Under the pieces are notes generated by a model. The model ran no database searches and was not told the DNA's origin. It worked only from the letters and a program-made list of their open reading frames with translations. A stretch of 38,870 bases of DNA from assembly GCA_903822425.1 (NCBI GenBank), contig CAIJOY010000048.1:1-38870 (forward strand), in the 5' to 3' direction. Both the position numbers and the translations under genes were made by a program. Below, one piece after another: positions 23,924 to 32,738 of this stretch. Source of the DNA: an uncultured Actinomycetes bacterium. Lineage in GTDB: Bacteria > Actinomycetota > Actinomycetes > Nanopelagicales > Nanopelagicaceae. Within the stretch, counting starts at the first letter, position 1. Every line of letters starts with the position of its first letter.

Positions 23924-25303
23924 ATGTTGAAGAAGCGCATGATTGCGTTATTCGCAGTTTCAGCTCTCATAGTCTCTGGTCAGGCCGCGTTCATGGGTGC
24001 ATCCCATGCCGCTCCTCGCACAGTGACTGTGTGGAGTCCATTTAGCGGTGATGGTCTAGCTATCTGGGATGCTGCAATCGCTCGTTTTGAAAAAACTCAC
24101 CCAGCTATCAATGTGGTTTCAGTTGGTAGCGTAGATATGGCTAAATCACTTGCAGCAATCAATGCAGGCACTGGTCCCGATATCTCTGTCGCAAACGGCG
24201 CTGGAAACGTCGGCTGGTTCTGCTCAACAGGTGCATGGCAAAATCTTAATAAGAACATTGCTAGCAAAACTGTTGGTCTTGATGTGAAATCAATCTTCCC
24301 GGCTTCGGTTCTCTCGTCCACTATTTCTGTGGGTAATCGCTGCGCACTCCCCTTTGCTGCAGAAGTTGTAGGTATGTACTACAACAAAGATATGCTCGCA
24401 AAAGCGGGGTTCACAAAACCTCCAACGACTGTTGAAGAGCTCACCGCCTATTCAAAGAAGTTGACGACATTTGACTCTGCCGGAAATATTAAAACTGCAG
24501 GATTCGTTCCTTGGGTTGGCTACAACAACCCTTACGGATTTGGAGCGCAAGATCTTGGCTTCATGTTTGGTGCTCACTGGTACTCACCTAATGGCGCACC
24601 AGCATTTGGAACAGATCCTCTCTGGGCAAAGGCATTTAACTGGCAGAAGACTTTCATTACTGATGTATTCGGTGGCGGAAACTTCACACTTGGAAAATCA
24701 CGCCTTCTTAAATTCACAGCGGGTGCTGGCGATGAGTGGGGTGGCGATAGCGACTTCATGACTGGTAAAACTGCAATGTGGATTGTTGCTCAATGGATGG
24801 CTGGTGCGTATTGCGATAACACCGGTAACTGGGTTCTCAACCCTTGTAATCATCCATACATCAACTTCGGCGTTGCACCAACACCAGTATTAGCAGCAAT
24901 GAAGTCGACCAACTACGGAGCTGGCCGCTTTAGTGCCCAGCCAATGGGTATTTCAAAGGGTTCCAAGAATCCAACTGATGCGTGGGAAGTTCTTAAGTTC
25001 CTCGCAACAGATACCAAACTGCAAATTGATTACTCCAACTGGGGTACTTCGATTCCTGCAACAAAGGCAGCACTTGCCTCCAAAGACCTTGTCTACCCAG
25101 CGGTTTACAAGACTTTCTTTGACATCGTTGCCCATCCACGCTCTGGTTATCATCCTTTGATGCCAACGGGTGAACACCTTGATGAAGTAGAGCTCGATGA
25201 CTTGATGGCAGGCTGGCAGGCAGGTTCGGTAACAAACCTATCTGATGCACTTACTTCCGCCGGCGCGAACGTCGCAAAAATCATCGAACGCCAGGGCAAG
25301 TAA
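23924..25303 (+). CDS. sugar ABC transporter substrate-binding protein
   Basis: A 459-aa family-1 extracellular sugar-binding protein. A Sec signal peptide ends near SHA-APR (about residue 29), then VTVWSPFSGDG, IAAINAGTGPDISVANG, LPFAAEVVGMYYNKDMLAKAG, PTTVEELTAYSKKL, TGKTAMWIVAQWMAG and SAQPMGISKGSKNPTDAWEVLKFL, all standard for this family. No lipobox cysteine is present, which is unusual for a monoderm binding protein. The ATG at 23924 has AAGGGAG five bases upstream. It is first in an operon with two permeases, GlcNAc kinase and beta-N-acetylglucosaminidase, so N-acetylglucosamine oligosaccharides are the likely ligands. Confidence 0.92.
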   Translation: MLKKRMIALFAVSALIVSGQAAFMGASHAAPRTVTVWSPFSGDGLAIWDAAIARFEKTHPAINVVSVGSVDMAKSLAAINAGTGPDISVANGAGNVGWFCSTGAWQNLNKNIASKTVGLDVKSIFPASVLSSTISVGNRCALPFAAEVVGMYYNKDMLAKAGFTKPPTTVEELTAYSKKLTTFDSAGNIKTAGFVPWVGYNNPYGFGAQDLGFMFGAHWYSPNGAPAFGTDPLWAKAFNWQKTFITDVFGGGNFTLGKSRLLKFTAGAGDEWGGDSDFMTGKTAMWIVAQWMAGAYCDNTGNWVLNPCNHPYINFGVAPTPVLAAMKSTNYGAGRFSAQPMGISKGSKNPTDAWEVLKFLATDTKLQIDYSNWGTSIPATKAALASKDLVYPAVYKTFFDIVAHPRSGYHPLMPTGEHLDEVELDDLMAGWQAGSVTNLSDALTSAGANVAKIIERQGK

Positions 25304-25342
25304 AAAGGTACAAAAAGAAGATGCCTCTAAACATGGGAAAAT

Positions 25343-25375
25343 CACTTGTCCCCTCGCGCAAGCGAGGGACAAGTG
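25343..25375 (+). other. strong GNRA-capped hairpin between binding-protein and permease genes
   Basis: Left arm 25343-25357 and right arm 25362-25375 pair along 14 bp with one bulged C, closed by a GCAA tetraloop. No T-run follows, so it is unlikely to be a full terminator. Hairpins at this place in sugar ABC operons protect the binding-protein message from 3' decay and give more binding protein than permease. It ends five bases before the preferred permease start at 25381. Confidence 0.7.
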
Positions 25376-25380
25376 GTCCT

Positions 25381-26292
25381 ATGCAACCTCGAAAGAAATT
25401 GAAAGTCCCTTGGGTTTTTATTCTTCTGTGTCTTTCGCCATGGATCTTGGGGTTCTTGCTCTTCACTGCATACCCAATGATTGCCAGTTTTTACCAATCA
25501 TTTACTAAATTTAATTTGATTGAATCTCCAAAATGGATCGGCCTGGCTAATTACAAGCGCATGTTTTCTGATGATCCCGATTTTTGGATTGCGATGCGTA
25601 ACACTATCTGGATTTCGGTTATTAGTATTCCCCTTCGTATTGCCTTTGCCACCTTTGCTGCCTGGATTCTAACTAAGCCTAAAAAAGGTATGAAGTTTTA
25701 CAGAACACTCTTTTTCTTGCCAGCGATGGTGCCAACTGTTGCTGCGTCAATGTCTTTTACTTATATTTTCAATCCTTCATATGGGCCAATCAATAATTTC
25801 CTGCAGCACATTGGCATTAAGAATCCACCTTTCTGGTTTTTAGATCCCGTATGGTCAAAATGGGGACTCATCCTGCTTGGCTTATGGGGAATTGGCGACA
25901 CCATGATCATTTACTTAGCAGGACTTTTGGATGTTCCTCGCTCTCTCTATGAAGCGGCAAGCTTGGAAGGTGCTAATTCCTGGCAGTCATTCAGATACAT
26001 CACTCTGCCGCTCATTACACCTGTCATTTTCTTCTCAGGTGTAACAGGAATTATCGGAAGTTTTCAATATTTCACACAAGCCTACGTAGCAGCAGGGCAA
26101 GTGAATGACTACTCACACTCGATGTATTTCTACGCAACCCACGTCTATTTCAGCGCATTTCGTGCCTATGAAATGGGGTACGCCTCTGCGCTAGCTTGGG
26201 TACTTTTGGTGATTACCCTGCTTTGCACCATGGTCATCCTTAAAACTCAAAAACGATGGGTTCATTATCCGAACGGATCCCTATTTAAATGA
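25381..26292 (+). CDS. sugar ABC transporter permease (MalF/UgpA type)
   Basis: A 303-aa inner-membrane permease with six membrane segments. WVFILLCLSPWILGFLLFTAYPM is the first, and the cytoplasmic EAA loop reads LYEAASLEGANSWQSFRYITLPLITP, which docks the ATPase. I prefer the ATG at 25381 because the usual family N-terminus begins here (basic MQPRKKLK then helix one) and because the strong hairpin at 25343-25375 would otherwise lie in coding sequence. The ATG at 25321 is the upstream alternative, adding 20 residues. It overlaps the second permease as ATGA. No ATPase gene is nearby; a shared MsiK-like subunit encoded elsewhere is inferred. Confidence 0.92.
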   Translation: MQPRKKLKVPWVFILLCLSPWILGFLLFTAYPMIASFYQSFTKFNLIESPKWIGLANYKRMFSDDPDFWIAMRNTIWISVISIPLRIAFATFAAWILTKPKKGMKFYRTLFFLPAMVPTVAASMSFTYIFNPSYGPINNFLQHIGIKNPPFWFLDPVWSKWGLILLGLWGIGDTMIIYLAGLLDVPRSLYEAASLEGANSWQSFRYITLPLITPVIFFSGVTGIIGSFQYFTQAYVAAGQVNDYSHSMYFYATHVYFSAFRAYEMGYASALAWVLLVITLLCTMVILKTQKRWVHYPNGSLFK

Positions 26293-27182
26293 GCACCCTG
26301 ACATTTGATCCCGCCACCTACGTCGATCCAGAAGCTAACGCTCGACGTCGCGCCAAGCTGTGGCACGACTTTCTCTATTCAGTTGCCAATCACACCACTC
26401 TCATTTTTATGTCAGTGATTTTCATGATGCCGCTATTTTTCGTTGTCGCTACATCTTTGATGGATCGAAGTCAGACGGTCTCGCATTCGCTCTGGCCACA
26501 TCCATTCATCTGGCACAACTACATCAAAGTTTTCCAGGATGTTCCTTTCTTGCGCTGGACTATGAATACCGTCCTGGTATCTACATTGGGAATGATTGGC
26601 ACCGTTATTTCAAGTGTTCCTCCAGCTTATGTCCTCTCTCGCTTACAGTGGAGAGGTCGCAGCACTGCATTTATCATCATCCTTGCGACCATGATGTTGC
26701 CAGGGCAAGTAACGATGATTCCGGTGTACGTAACCTTTTCCAAAATGGGGTGGATCCCATCCTTGCTCCCACTTATCGTCCCCGCATTCTTTTCGAGTGG
26801 GTTTTCGATCTTTCTCCTGCGCCAGTTCTTTACCAGTATCCCGGATGAGATTTCTGATGCTGCTCGAATTGACGGGTGCAGCGAATTGCAGTTGCTATTA
26901 AAGATCATTGTGCCCCTTGCTAAACCAGCGATCGCAGCAGTAGCGCTTTTTTCCTTCCTTGGCTCTTGGAATGATTTCTTTGGACCGCTTCTTTACATAG
27001 TGGAAAACCCAAATCTTTGGACGCTGGGAATTGGACTTAACGCTTTCCAAGGCGCCCACCATGTTGAAGCCAACTTGATGATGGCAGCATCTGCGTTATT
27101 TATGTTGCCTGTTATTGTTATCTTCTTCCTTTCTCAAAAGGTTTTCATTGAAGGCGTCACGCTTACCGGAGTGAAGGGTTAG
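26289..27182 (+). CDS. sugar ABC transporter permease (MalG/UgpE type)
   Basis: A 297-aa permease with six membrane segments after a ~35-residue cytoplasmic N-terminus. The EAA loop is EISDAARIDGCSELQLLLKIIVPLAKPA, and FLGSWNDFFGPLLY is the typical MalG-type segment after it. It pairs with the permease encoded just upstream to form the channel. The next gene starts directly after its stop (TAG-ATG), which indicates one transcript with the regulator. Confidence 0.94.
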   Translation: MSTLTFDPATYVDPEANARRRAKLWHDFLYSVANHTTLIFMSVIFMMPLFFVVATSLMDRSQTVSHSLWPHPFIWHNYIKVFQDVPFLRWTMNTVLVSTLGMIGTVISSVPPAYVLSRLQWRGRSTAFIIILATMMLPGQVTMIPVYVTFSKMGWIPSLLPLIVPAFFSSGFSIFLLRQFFTSIPDEISDAARIDGCSELQLLLKIIVPLAKPAIAAVALFSFLGSWNDFFGPLLYIVENPNLWTLGIGLNAFQGAHHVEANLMMAASALFMLPVIVIFFLSQKVFIEGVTLTGVKG

Positions 27183-28382
27183 ATGAGCACTTTCGACTCC
27201 CCGGCAGTACCGGCGTTGCTTCGTGAAATCAACGAACGCCGAGTGCTAGATACTTTGCGCAATCAAAGCGCTCTGCACGCTGCAGAAATCGCACGCGTGA
27301 ATGGACTTTCCAAACCGACAACATCACTCATTCTCAGATCACTCGTTGAAGCAGGGTTGGTTCAAGAATATTTTCCAGGAGCCAACGATCCCAAGCGTGC
27401 GCGTTCTGTTTTTGAGGCTGTCAATGATGTGCGCGTAGCCCTCGGGATAGATATCGGCGCACGCTTTATTCGCGCAGGAGTCAGCGACCTCACTGGCGCG
27501 ATCCGTTCGCAAACATCTGTTCCAGTGAAAAATCTCACGTTGGATTCAATACTTTCGGTCATGCAAGAAGCTTCGCATCAGGCCCTCAAAGAGTCTGGGT
27601 TTTCAATGCCACACGTTAACTCCCTGGTAGTGGGTGCACCGGGGGTAGTCGACCAACTATCAGGAGAAATTTCAATTGCAGGTACGATCACAGATCTTGA
27701 CGGCGTCCAATTGTCAAAAGTCGTGGCGAAAAAATTCGGAATAACGCCGATCGTAGAAAACGACATCAATTTAGTGACCCTTGCAGAGCAGGAGCACGGA
27801 TTCGGCAAGGGAATTGAACACTTTGCTGTTTTGTCTGTTGGTTCAGGACTTGGCGCCGGGTTGGTTCTCAATGGCAGACTACTTCGTGGCCATCGTGGCG
27901 CGGCCGGTGAAGTTTTCTATGTTCCTTTTGGTGATCCAACGGACCCGCACAGAAGTTCTACTAACCCCTCTGCCGATCGCATCCCGGAGTTAGCCAGGTC
28001 TCTGGCAAGTAAATACAAAACCACAACTCTCAAATCTCCTTACTCCACCATTTCCATTCTTGCTGCGGCCCGTGAAGGCGACAAATTGGCTAATGCAGTA
28101 GTTCAACTTGAAGCCGAAAGAATTGCACTGTATATATCCACGATTTCATCAGTTGCCGATGTCGAACTCATTGTTCTCACTGGTGGTATTGGACGACAAG
28201 CCGACTTCTTCTTAAAAACTATCCGTGAATTTGTTGCGGGAGTGGTGCCGTTTCCTCCACGCATTGAAATCTCAACACTTGGAGAATCTGGAGTTTTGCG
28301 AGGAGCCTTAGATCTTGCAACTTCTATTGCCTGTGATCGTGTATTCAGCGACCGCACTACACAATTGGCTCAATCTGTCTGA
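27183..28382 (+). CDS. ROK-family transcriptional repressor
   Basis: A 399-aa protein with an N-terminal winged helix (RRVLDTLRNQSALHAAEIARVNGLSKPTTS, about 18-49) and a ROK sugar-binding domain: VALGIDIGARFIRAGV, VVGAPGVVD, VENDINLVTLAEQEHG and VGSGLGAGLVLNG. The zinc motif of ROK kinases (CxCGxxGCxE) is missing and the usual GEIGH is GEVFY here, so it is a regulator and not a kinase. It probably senses N-acetylglucosamine or its phosphate and controls this operon through the repeats at 23841-23878. Its last base overlaps the next start (TGATG). Confidence 0.9.
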   Translation: MSTFDSPAVPALLREINERRVLDTLRNQSALHAAEIARVNGLSKPTTSLILRSLVEAGLVQEYFPGANDPKRARSVFEAVNDVRVALGIDIGARFIRAGVSDLTGAIRSQTSVPVKNLTLDSILSVMQEASHQALKESGFSMPHVNSLVVGAPGVVDQLSGEISIAGTITDLDGVQLSKVVAKKFGITPIVENDINLVTLAEQEHGFGKGIEHFAVLSVGSGLGAGLVLNGRLLRGHRGAAGEVFYVPFGDPTDPHRSSTNPSADRIPELARSLASKYKTTTLKSPYSTISILAAAREGDKLANAVVQLEAERIALYISTISSVADVELIVLTGGIGRQADFFLKTIREFVAGVVPFPPRIEISTLGESGVLRGALDLATSIACDRVFSDRTTQLAQSV

Positions 28383-29665
28383 TGAAGATAGCGGTCATCG
28401 GCGGGGGTTCTACTTACACGCCTGAACTCATTGATGGTGTCCTATCGCGCCACGCACGCCTACCAATTTCAGAGATTTACTTGGTGGATATCGACTCGGC
28501 TCGCGTCGAAATTATTGCTGCATTTGCTCAGCGCATGATCGATGCCAGGAAAGCCCCCATCAAAATCCTTTGGGGCTGCGACCTTCGAGCTGGTATAAAA
28601 GATGCGACCTTCGTAATTAGTCAGTTTCGAGTTGGCAGCCAAGCCGCACGACATCGCGATGAACTCTTGGGTCGCGAATTTAATTTAATTGGTCAAGAAA
28701 CTGTAGGTGTGGGTGGTTTTGCTAAAGCTCTTCGAACAATTCCAGTTGCTCTCAACCTTGCACAATTAATTTTGGAAATCGCACCGCAAGCAATACTTTT
28801 GAACTTCACAAATCCTGCCGGACTTATAACTGAGGCGCTCCGACGTCACGCCCCCGCCCTGACCACTATTGGCTTATGCAACGTTCCCTGGAATCTTCGA
28901 ACCGAAGTTTCACATGCAATGAGGGCGCCACTTGATTCAATCTCTTTAGATTACATAGGTCTTAATCACCTTTCATGGGTACGAGGAATTCACATTGCTG
29001 GTGTTGATCGCACACAGGAATCGTTAACAGGGTTCAAGAACTTAGTGATTAAGCAAGGTGCTCAACAAGATGAGCCCTACTGGAATGAAGAATCTCTTCG
29101 AATCCTTGAGGCAATACCAAATTACTATCTTCTCTACTATTATGAAACACAAAAGTGGCTGCAGTTTCAAGGAAAAAATCCGACTCGTGCAAGTGAAGTC
29201 ATGAAAATTGAAGCCGGTCTCATGGAAAAATTCAAAGATAAGGCGCTTACCGAAAAACCTGCTGAATTGATGTTGCGTGGTGGTGCTTATTACTCAGATT
29301 CTGCCGCCGAACTTATGGCTGATATACATACTGATGCCGGTTCGGTGCACATCGTCAATACGCAAAACAATGGAGCGGTGCCTGGAATGCCAGATGATGT
29401 AGTCATGGAATTGCCAGCTCGGATTACATCTCAAGGAGCTAAAGCCATTAAGACCTCAGCGATGCGTTCGGATGTCGATGCCCTTGTTCGAAACGTCAAG
29501 GATTTTGAATTGTTGACGATCGATGCTGCCGTCACGGGCAATGAAGACTCGGCACTGCGTGCCTTGATCTGCAATCCACTTGGGCCCAATATTTCTCAAG
29601 CCAATCGAGTTTGGAAACGGCTGCGTGAAGAAAATGCCGGCCTGATAGGGGCTTTCAATGTCTAA
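28382..29665 (+). CDS. GH4 family glycosidase (6-phospho-beta-glucosidase type)
   Basis: A 427-aa NAD- and metal-dependent glycosidase acting in the cytoplasm. IAVIGGGSTYTPELIDG is the NAD-binding start, followed by VDIDSARVEI, NFTNPAGLITEA, GLCNVPWN with metal ligand C166 and GLNHLSW with metal ligand H196. The family name suggests a phosphorylated disaccharide, but this operon imports by ABC transport, not PTS, so the natural substrate may be a non-phosphorylated or kinase-phosphorylated GlcNAc disaccharide. It overlaps the kinase gene by eight bases, which supports a direct pathway link. Confidence 0.92.
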   Translation: MKIAVIGGGSTYTPELIDGVLSRHARLPISEIYLVDIDSARVEIIAAFAQRMIDARKAPIKILWGCDLRAGIKDATFVISQFRVGSQAARHRDELLGREFNLIGQETVGVGGFAKALRTIPVALNLAQLILEIAPQAILLNFTNPAGLITEALRRHAPALTTIGLCNVPWNLRTEVSHAMRAPLDSISLDYIGLNHLSWVRGIHIAGVDRTQESLTGFKNLVIKQGAQQDEPYWNEESLRILEAIPNYYLLYYYETQKWLQFQGKNPTRASEVMKIEAGLMEKFKDKALTEKPAELMLRGGAYYSDSAAELMADIHTDAGSVHIVNTQNNGAVPGMPDDVVMELPARITSQGAKAIKTSAMRSDVDALVRNVKDFELLTIDAAVTGNEDSALRALICNPLGPNISQANRVWKRLREENAGLIGAFNV

Positions 29666-30632
29666 ATACTTCATTGGAGTAGATGGCGGCGGGACAAAGA
29701 CCCATGCATGTTTGATCGATTCTGCTGGAAAAGTTATTAGTACGGCCGCAAATGGAGCTGCAAATTGGGAACGAATCGGTGTCGTGTCGGCACAGAGATC
29801 TCTTTCTGAAGTAATTGATGAAGTTATTTCATCGGCGAACCTGAGTTATGCCCAAATAACTGGAATCACTCTTGCACTTGCCGGAATTGATTGGGGCAGC
29901 GACACCGAAATCTTCGTACCATTTGTTGAATCCATCGGCCTTTCACAGGGGGCGGCTTTCATCAACGATGCGATCGCAGCACTATACGCCGGAGTTCCAT
30001 CTGGAATTGGGTGTGCATCCATTGCAGGTACTGGCGGCAAAACGGTGGCACAGGATGGTAAAACTGTTGTGAAGACAATGGGGATGTCACTCGGTGAAGG
30101 CGGTGGCGCAGGTCAACTCATGGATCTAGCAATCCATCGCATGGCCCAAGCTATACACGGCCAAGCCAGCCAGACGGATATGAACCAGATAATCCCAACT
30201 TTTTTTGGAATGGATAATGCAAAAACTTTTTTTAAAGCCATCGCTCGAGACGATCTACACATTCCTGAGGAACTTGCACCACTGGTTTTTCAAGCCGCTG
30301 CTGCACAAGATGCAGGCGCTCAAGAAGTCGTAGCTCACGTGGCTCGCCAACATGCTAAAGACGTCATTGGTCTGGTGGGACAACTTACATTTAACGAAAA
30401 GGGTTTCGATGTAGTGCGAGCTGGTGGTCTGCACACAGCTGGCTCTGAAACTTTCGATAAGACTTTCGAAGAAACACTCACCGCCGCCTACCCCCATGCT
30501 CGGCCACATGTATTGCAAATCGCGCCTGTTATTGGCGCAGCCATTCATGCCGCTACCCAAAATATGGGTCCTCTACCCGATCCCTTCCTTAAAGAAGTAT
30601 TCTCAGGTGCTCGGCAGGCAACGCACTTTTAG
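29658..30632 (+). CDS. N-acetylglucosamine kinase (BadF/BadG family)
   Basis: A 324-aa ASKHA-fold kinase. YFIGVDGGGTKTHACLID is the phosphate-1 motif, GITLALAGID and INDAIAALYAG the connecting strands, and CASIAGTGGKT the phosphate-2 motif. SLGEGGGAGQLMDLAI matches the SLGDEGSG-type segment of the GlcNAc kinase subgroup, and the adenosine part lies near VRAGGLHTAG. It makes GlcNAc-6-phosphate from imported or released GlcNAc. NagA and NagB are not in this window. It lies between GH4 and GH84 enzymes in the same operon. Confidence 0.9.
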   Translation: MSKYFIGVDGGGTKTHACLIDSAGKVISTAANGAANWERIGVVSAQRSLSEVIDEVISSANLSYAQITGITLALAGIDWGSDTEIFVPFVESIGLSQGAAFINDAIAALYAGVPSGIGCASIAGTGGKTVAQDGKTVVKTMGMSLGEGGGAGQLMDLAIHRMAQAIHGQASQTDMNQIIPTFFGMDNAKTFFKAIARDDLHIPEELAPLVFQAAAAQDAGAQEVVAHVARQHAKDVIGLVGQLTFNEKGFDVVRAGGLHTAGSETFDKTFEETLTAAYPHARPHVLQIAPVIGAAIHAATQNMGPLPDPFLKEVFSGARQATHF

Positions 30633-30675
30633 ATAAATTTACGTCTGGGCAATGGCAAGACTAAAGAAAGGTCCG

Positions 30676-32292
30676 ATGATGGCAGAGCACTCGGCAATGA
30701 TTCAAGCCTTTGCGCATCGCCATAAATCGCGACTATCTGGATATGAGCTAAAAATTTCTTCATCACCTCACGAGAGTACCGTTCCAGAATCCTTTAATTT
30801 GGTAGGCGAAAAAAAGGCTCAAGTCATCACTGCAACCATTGCAACAAATAGTGGAGCTGGGCTGCGTTGGGGACTTAACGCTTTATTGCAATGGCACGAG
30901 AGCGGATCAGAGTCCATAAACTTAATCGATGCTCCTGCATTCACAGTGCGAGGGGTTATCGAAGGATTCTATGGAATTCCTTGGACTCACCAGCAACGCT
31001 TGCGGGGAATTGAAACTTTTGCTGACTTTGGAATGAATTCTTACATGATGGCCCCTAAAGATTCACCATGGCAACGATTTGATTGGCGTAAACCTTTCAG
31101 TCAAGAATTATTGGATGTGACCGCAGAATTAGTAGAACGAGGCTCACTGCATGGAGTAAATATCTCAGTATGCGTCTCTCCTGGCCTGAGCGTTAAATAC
31201 TCTGACAATAATGACGTCGAAGCAATCATGATTCGATATCGTCAACTAGCAAAGATTGGTGTCAGCCATTTTGGGCTTCTCTATGATGACATTCCTTGGG
31301 AGCTTCAATTTGATGAAGATATCGCACAATACGCAACGACGGCAGCAGCTCAAGCCAGTTTTACGAATCGTGTATATACGGCACTGAAGAAAATGAATAG
31401 CAATGCACGCCTCACGGTATGCCCGATGGAATATTGCGGACGTGGACATCAACCATACATCGCAGAACTTGGAGAAGAATTAGACACCGATATTGACCTC
31501 ATGTGGACCGGGCGACAAATCTGCTCTGAATATTTAGACATCTCTGATGCCATAATATTTGCAGCCGATGCCAAGCGTCCACCGTTGTATTGGGATAATT
31601 ACCCAGTCAATGATGTGGCCATGACTCACGAGCTACATATTGGCCCACTCAGAGGGCGCGAAGTTGGTTTACACAAACATTCACGTGGACTTTTTTCCAA
31701 TCCAATGGAGAAATTTGAAATGTCACTATTACCTCTAGCAACGATCGGTGATTACTTGTGGAATAGCGAAAGCTATAACCCCGAGCAATCTTGGGATCGC
31801 GCTTTAAGTCTTATGGTGACACCACCTCAGGATTACGAAGCGATGCGACGCTTTCTTCGCAATTCCATGGGATCTTGCTTATCTGGCAACGCTGCCCCAG
31901 ATCTTGGAACGGTGATGGGGCCAGCAGTGAGTGCATGGCGAAATGGTAAACCTGAAATTGCTGCAGAAATTTTTCGTAAAACCGCCGAGGTGATCATTCG
32001 TGATCATCTACATCTCACAAGTCCCAATTTTTCCAGACCAGATCTCATTGCAGAAATCCAACCATGGTTATTTAAATACTCAGCCGCTGGTGAAACATTT
32101 GAAAAATTGTCCATGGTTTTGGCCCAATGCACCTGGAGCAAAGAATCTGGCCTTGGCGGCCCCACAGGCTTGTCCCACGAAGTTCACACCATCCGAAGTA
32201 ATTTTGAGAAAATTCAAACTCGTCTCATGGGAGATGGTCTGGATTTGATGATGGGTGAACTTATCGCCGAGCTAAACGCATCAGAAAAGTGA
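30676..32292 (+). CDS. beta-N-acetylglucosaminidase, GH84
   Basis: A 538-aa glycosidase. Family signatures are FTVRGVIEGFYGIPWTHQQR and FGLLYDDIPW with the catalytic pair D204/D205 (acid and oxazoline-stabilising residue), then VCPMEYCGRG, DLMWTGRQICS and YWDNYPVND. A short N-terminal domain of the GH84 type is present and the C-terminal region is helical. No signal peptide is seen, so it should work in the cytoplasm on imported GlcNAc-terminated oligosaccharides or GlcNAc-modified peptides. I chose the ATG at 30676 because AAGAAAGG lies four bases before it; the ATG at 30652 adds eight residues. It ends the operon. Confidence 0.92.
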   Translation: MMAEHSAMIQAFAHRHKSRLSGYELKISSSPHESTVPESFNLVGEKKAQVITATIATNSGAGLRWGLNALLQWHESGSESINLIDAPAFTVRGVIEGFYGIPWTHQQRLRGIETFADFGMNSYMMAPKDSPWQRFDWRKPFSQELLDVTAELVERGSLHGVNISVCVSPGLSVKYSDNNDVEAIMIRYRQLAKIGVSHFGLLYDDIPWELQFDEDIAQYATTAAAQASFTNRVYTALKKMNSNARLTVCPMEYCGRGHQPYIAELGEELDTDIDLMWTGRQICSEYLDISDAIIFAADAKRPPLYWDNYPVNDVAMTHELHIGPLRGREVGLHKHSRGLFSNPMEKFEMSLLPLATIGDYLWNSESYNPEQSWDRALSLMVTPPQDYEAMRRFLRNSMGSCLSGNAAPDLGTVMGPAVSAWRNGKPEIAAEIFRKTAEVIIRDHLHLTSPNFSRPDLIAEIQPWLFKYSAAGETFEKLSMVLAQCTWSKESGLGGPTGLSHEVHTIRSNFEKIQTRLMGDGLDLMMGELIAELNASEK

Positions 32293-32348
32293 TGGAAATC
32301 TAGGCCAAGTTGGCCGTAGGTCGGGCAACAGATAGTTATCGTTTCACC

Positions 32349-32738
32349 ATGGGAAAAATGAGTCACTTCAATGCTGCTTTGGCCGGCAAGATTACCTCCA
32401 TGGTAGGCACGATGTGGTGTGCTTATATTTTTGCAGCAATCGCTCTGGTTTCCTTGCCCGGGGCCATCAAATCCGGCGATACGATCATTATCGTTGCTTG
32501 GATTGCTCAAACGTTTTTGCAACTTGTGTTGCTCTCGATCATCATGGTGGGACAAACTGTTCAGTCTGAAAGTATGGAACAGAAGATCAATGAAACTCAT
32601 ACAGCCAGTCTTGGAGAATTTGAGCTAGCCAAAGAATCTCGCACCATTGCCACCCAAGAACTTAAAGAGCTCAAGAAAATCTCATCAGAAGTGCACCAGC
32701 TTTTGCGTGAATTAGAGTCAAAAATAAAGAGTTCATGA
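32349..32738 (+). CDS. small two-TM membrane protein with coiled tail
   Basis: A 129-aa protein. It has two membrane segments (about 22-38 and 48-69, with CAYIFAAIALVSLPGAI and WIAQTFLQLVLLSIIMVGQ) and a helical charged C-terminal tail (about 75-129) with coiled-coil character. The pattern is common in actinobacterial hypothetical proteins; no function is known to me. A low-affinity Fe/Cu permease-like relation is possible but weak. I chose the ATG at 32349, which lies six bases after a TATCGT, as in a leaderless message; ATG 32358 and TTG 32310 are alternatives. Its stop overlaps the TerC start as ATGA, so the two are coupled. Confidence 0.7.
   Translation: MGKMSHFNAALAGKITSMVGTMWCAYIFAAIALVSLPGAIKSGDTIIIVAWIAQTFLQLVLLSIIMVGQTVQSESMEQKINETHTASLGEFELAKESRTIATQELKELKKISSEVHQLLRELESKIKSS

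Noticed and set aside
27183-28382. ROK sugar kinase
   Set aside because: The N-terminal winged helix is present and the kinase zinc motif is missing, so it is a regulator.
32293-32348. Manganese riboswitch or terminator before the TerC unit
   Set aside because: Only a short GGCCAAGTTGGCC palindrome is seen, without aptamer features or T-run.
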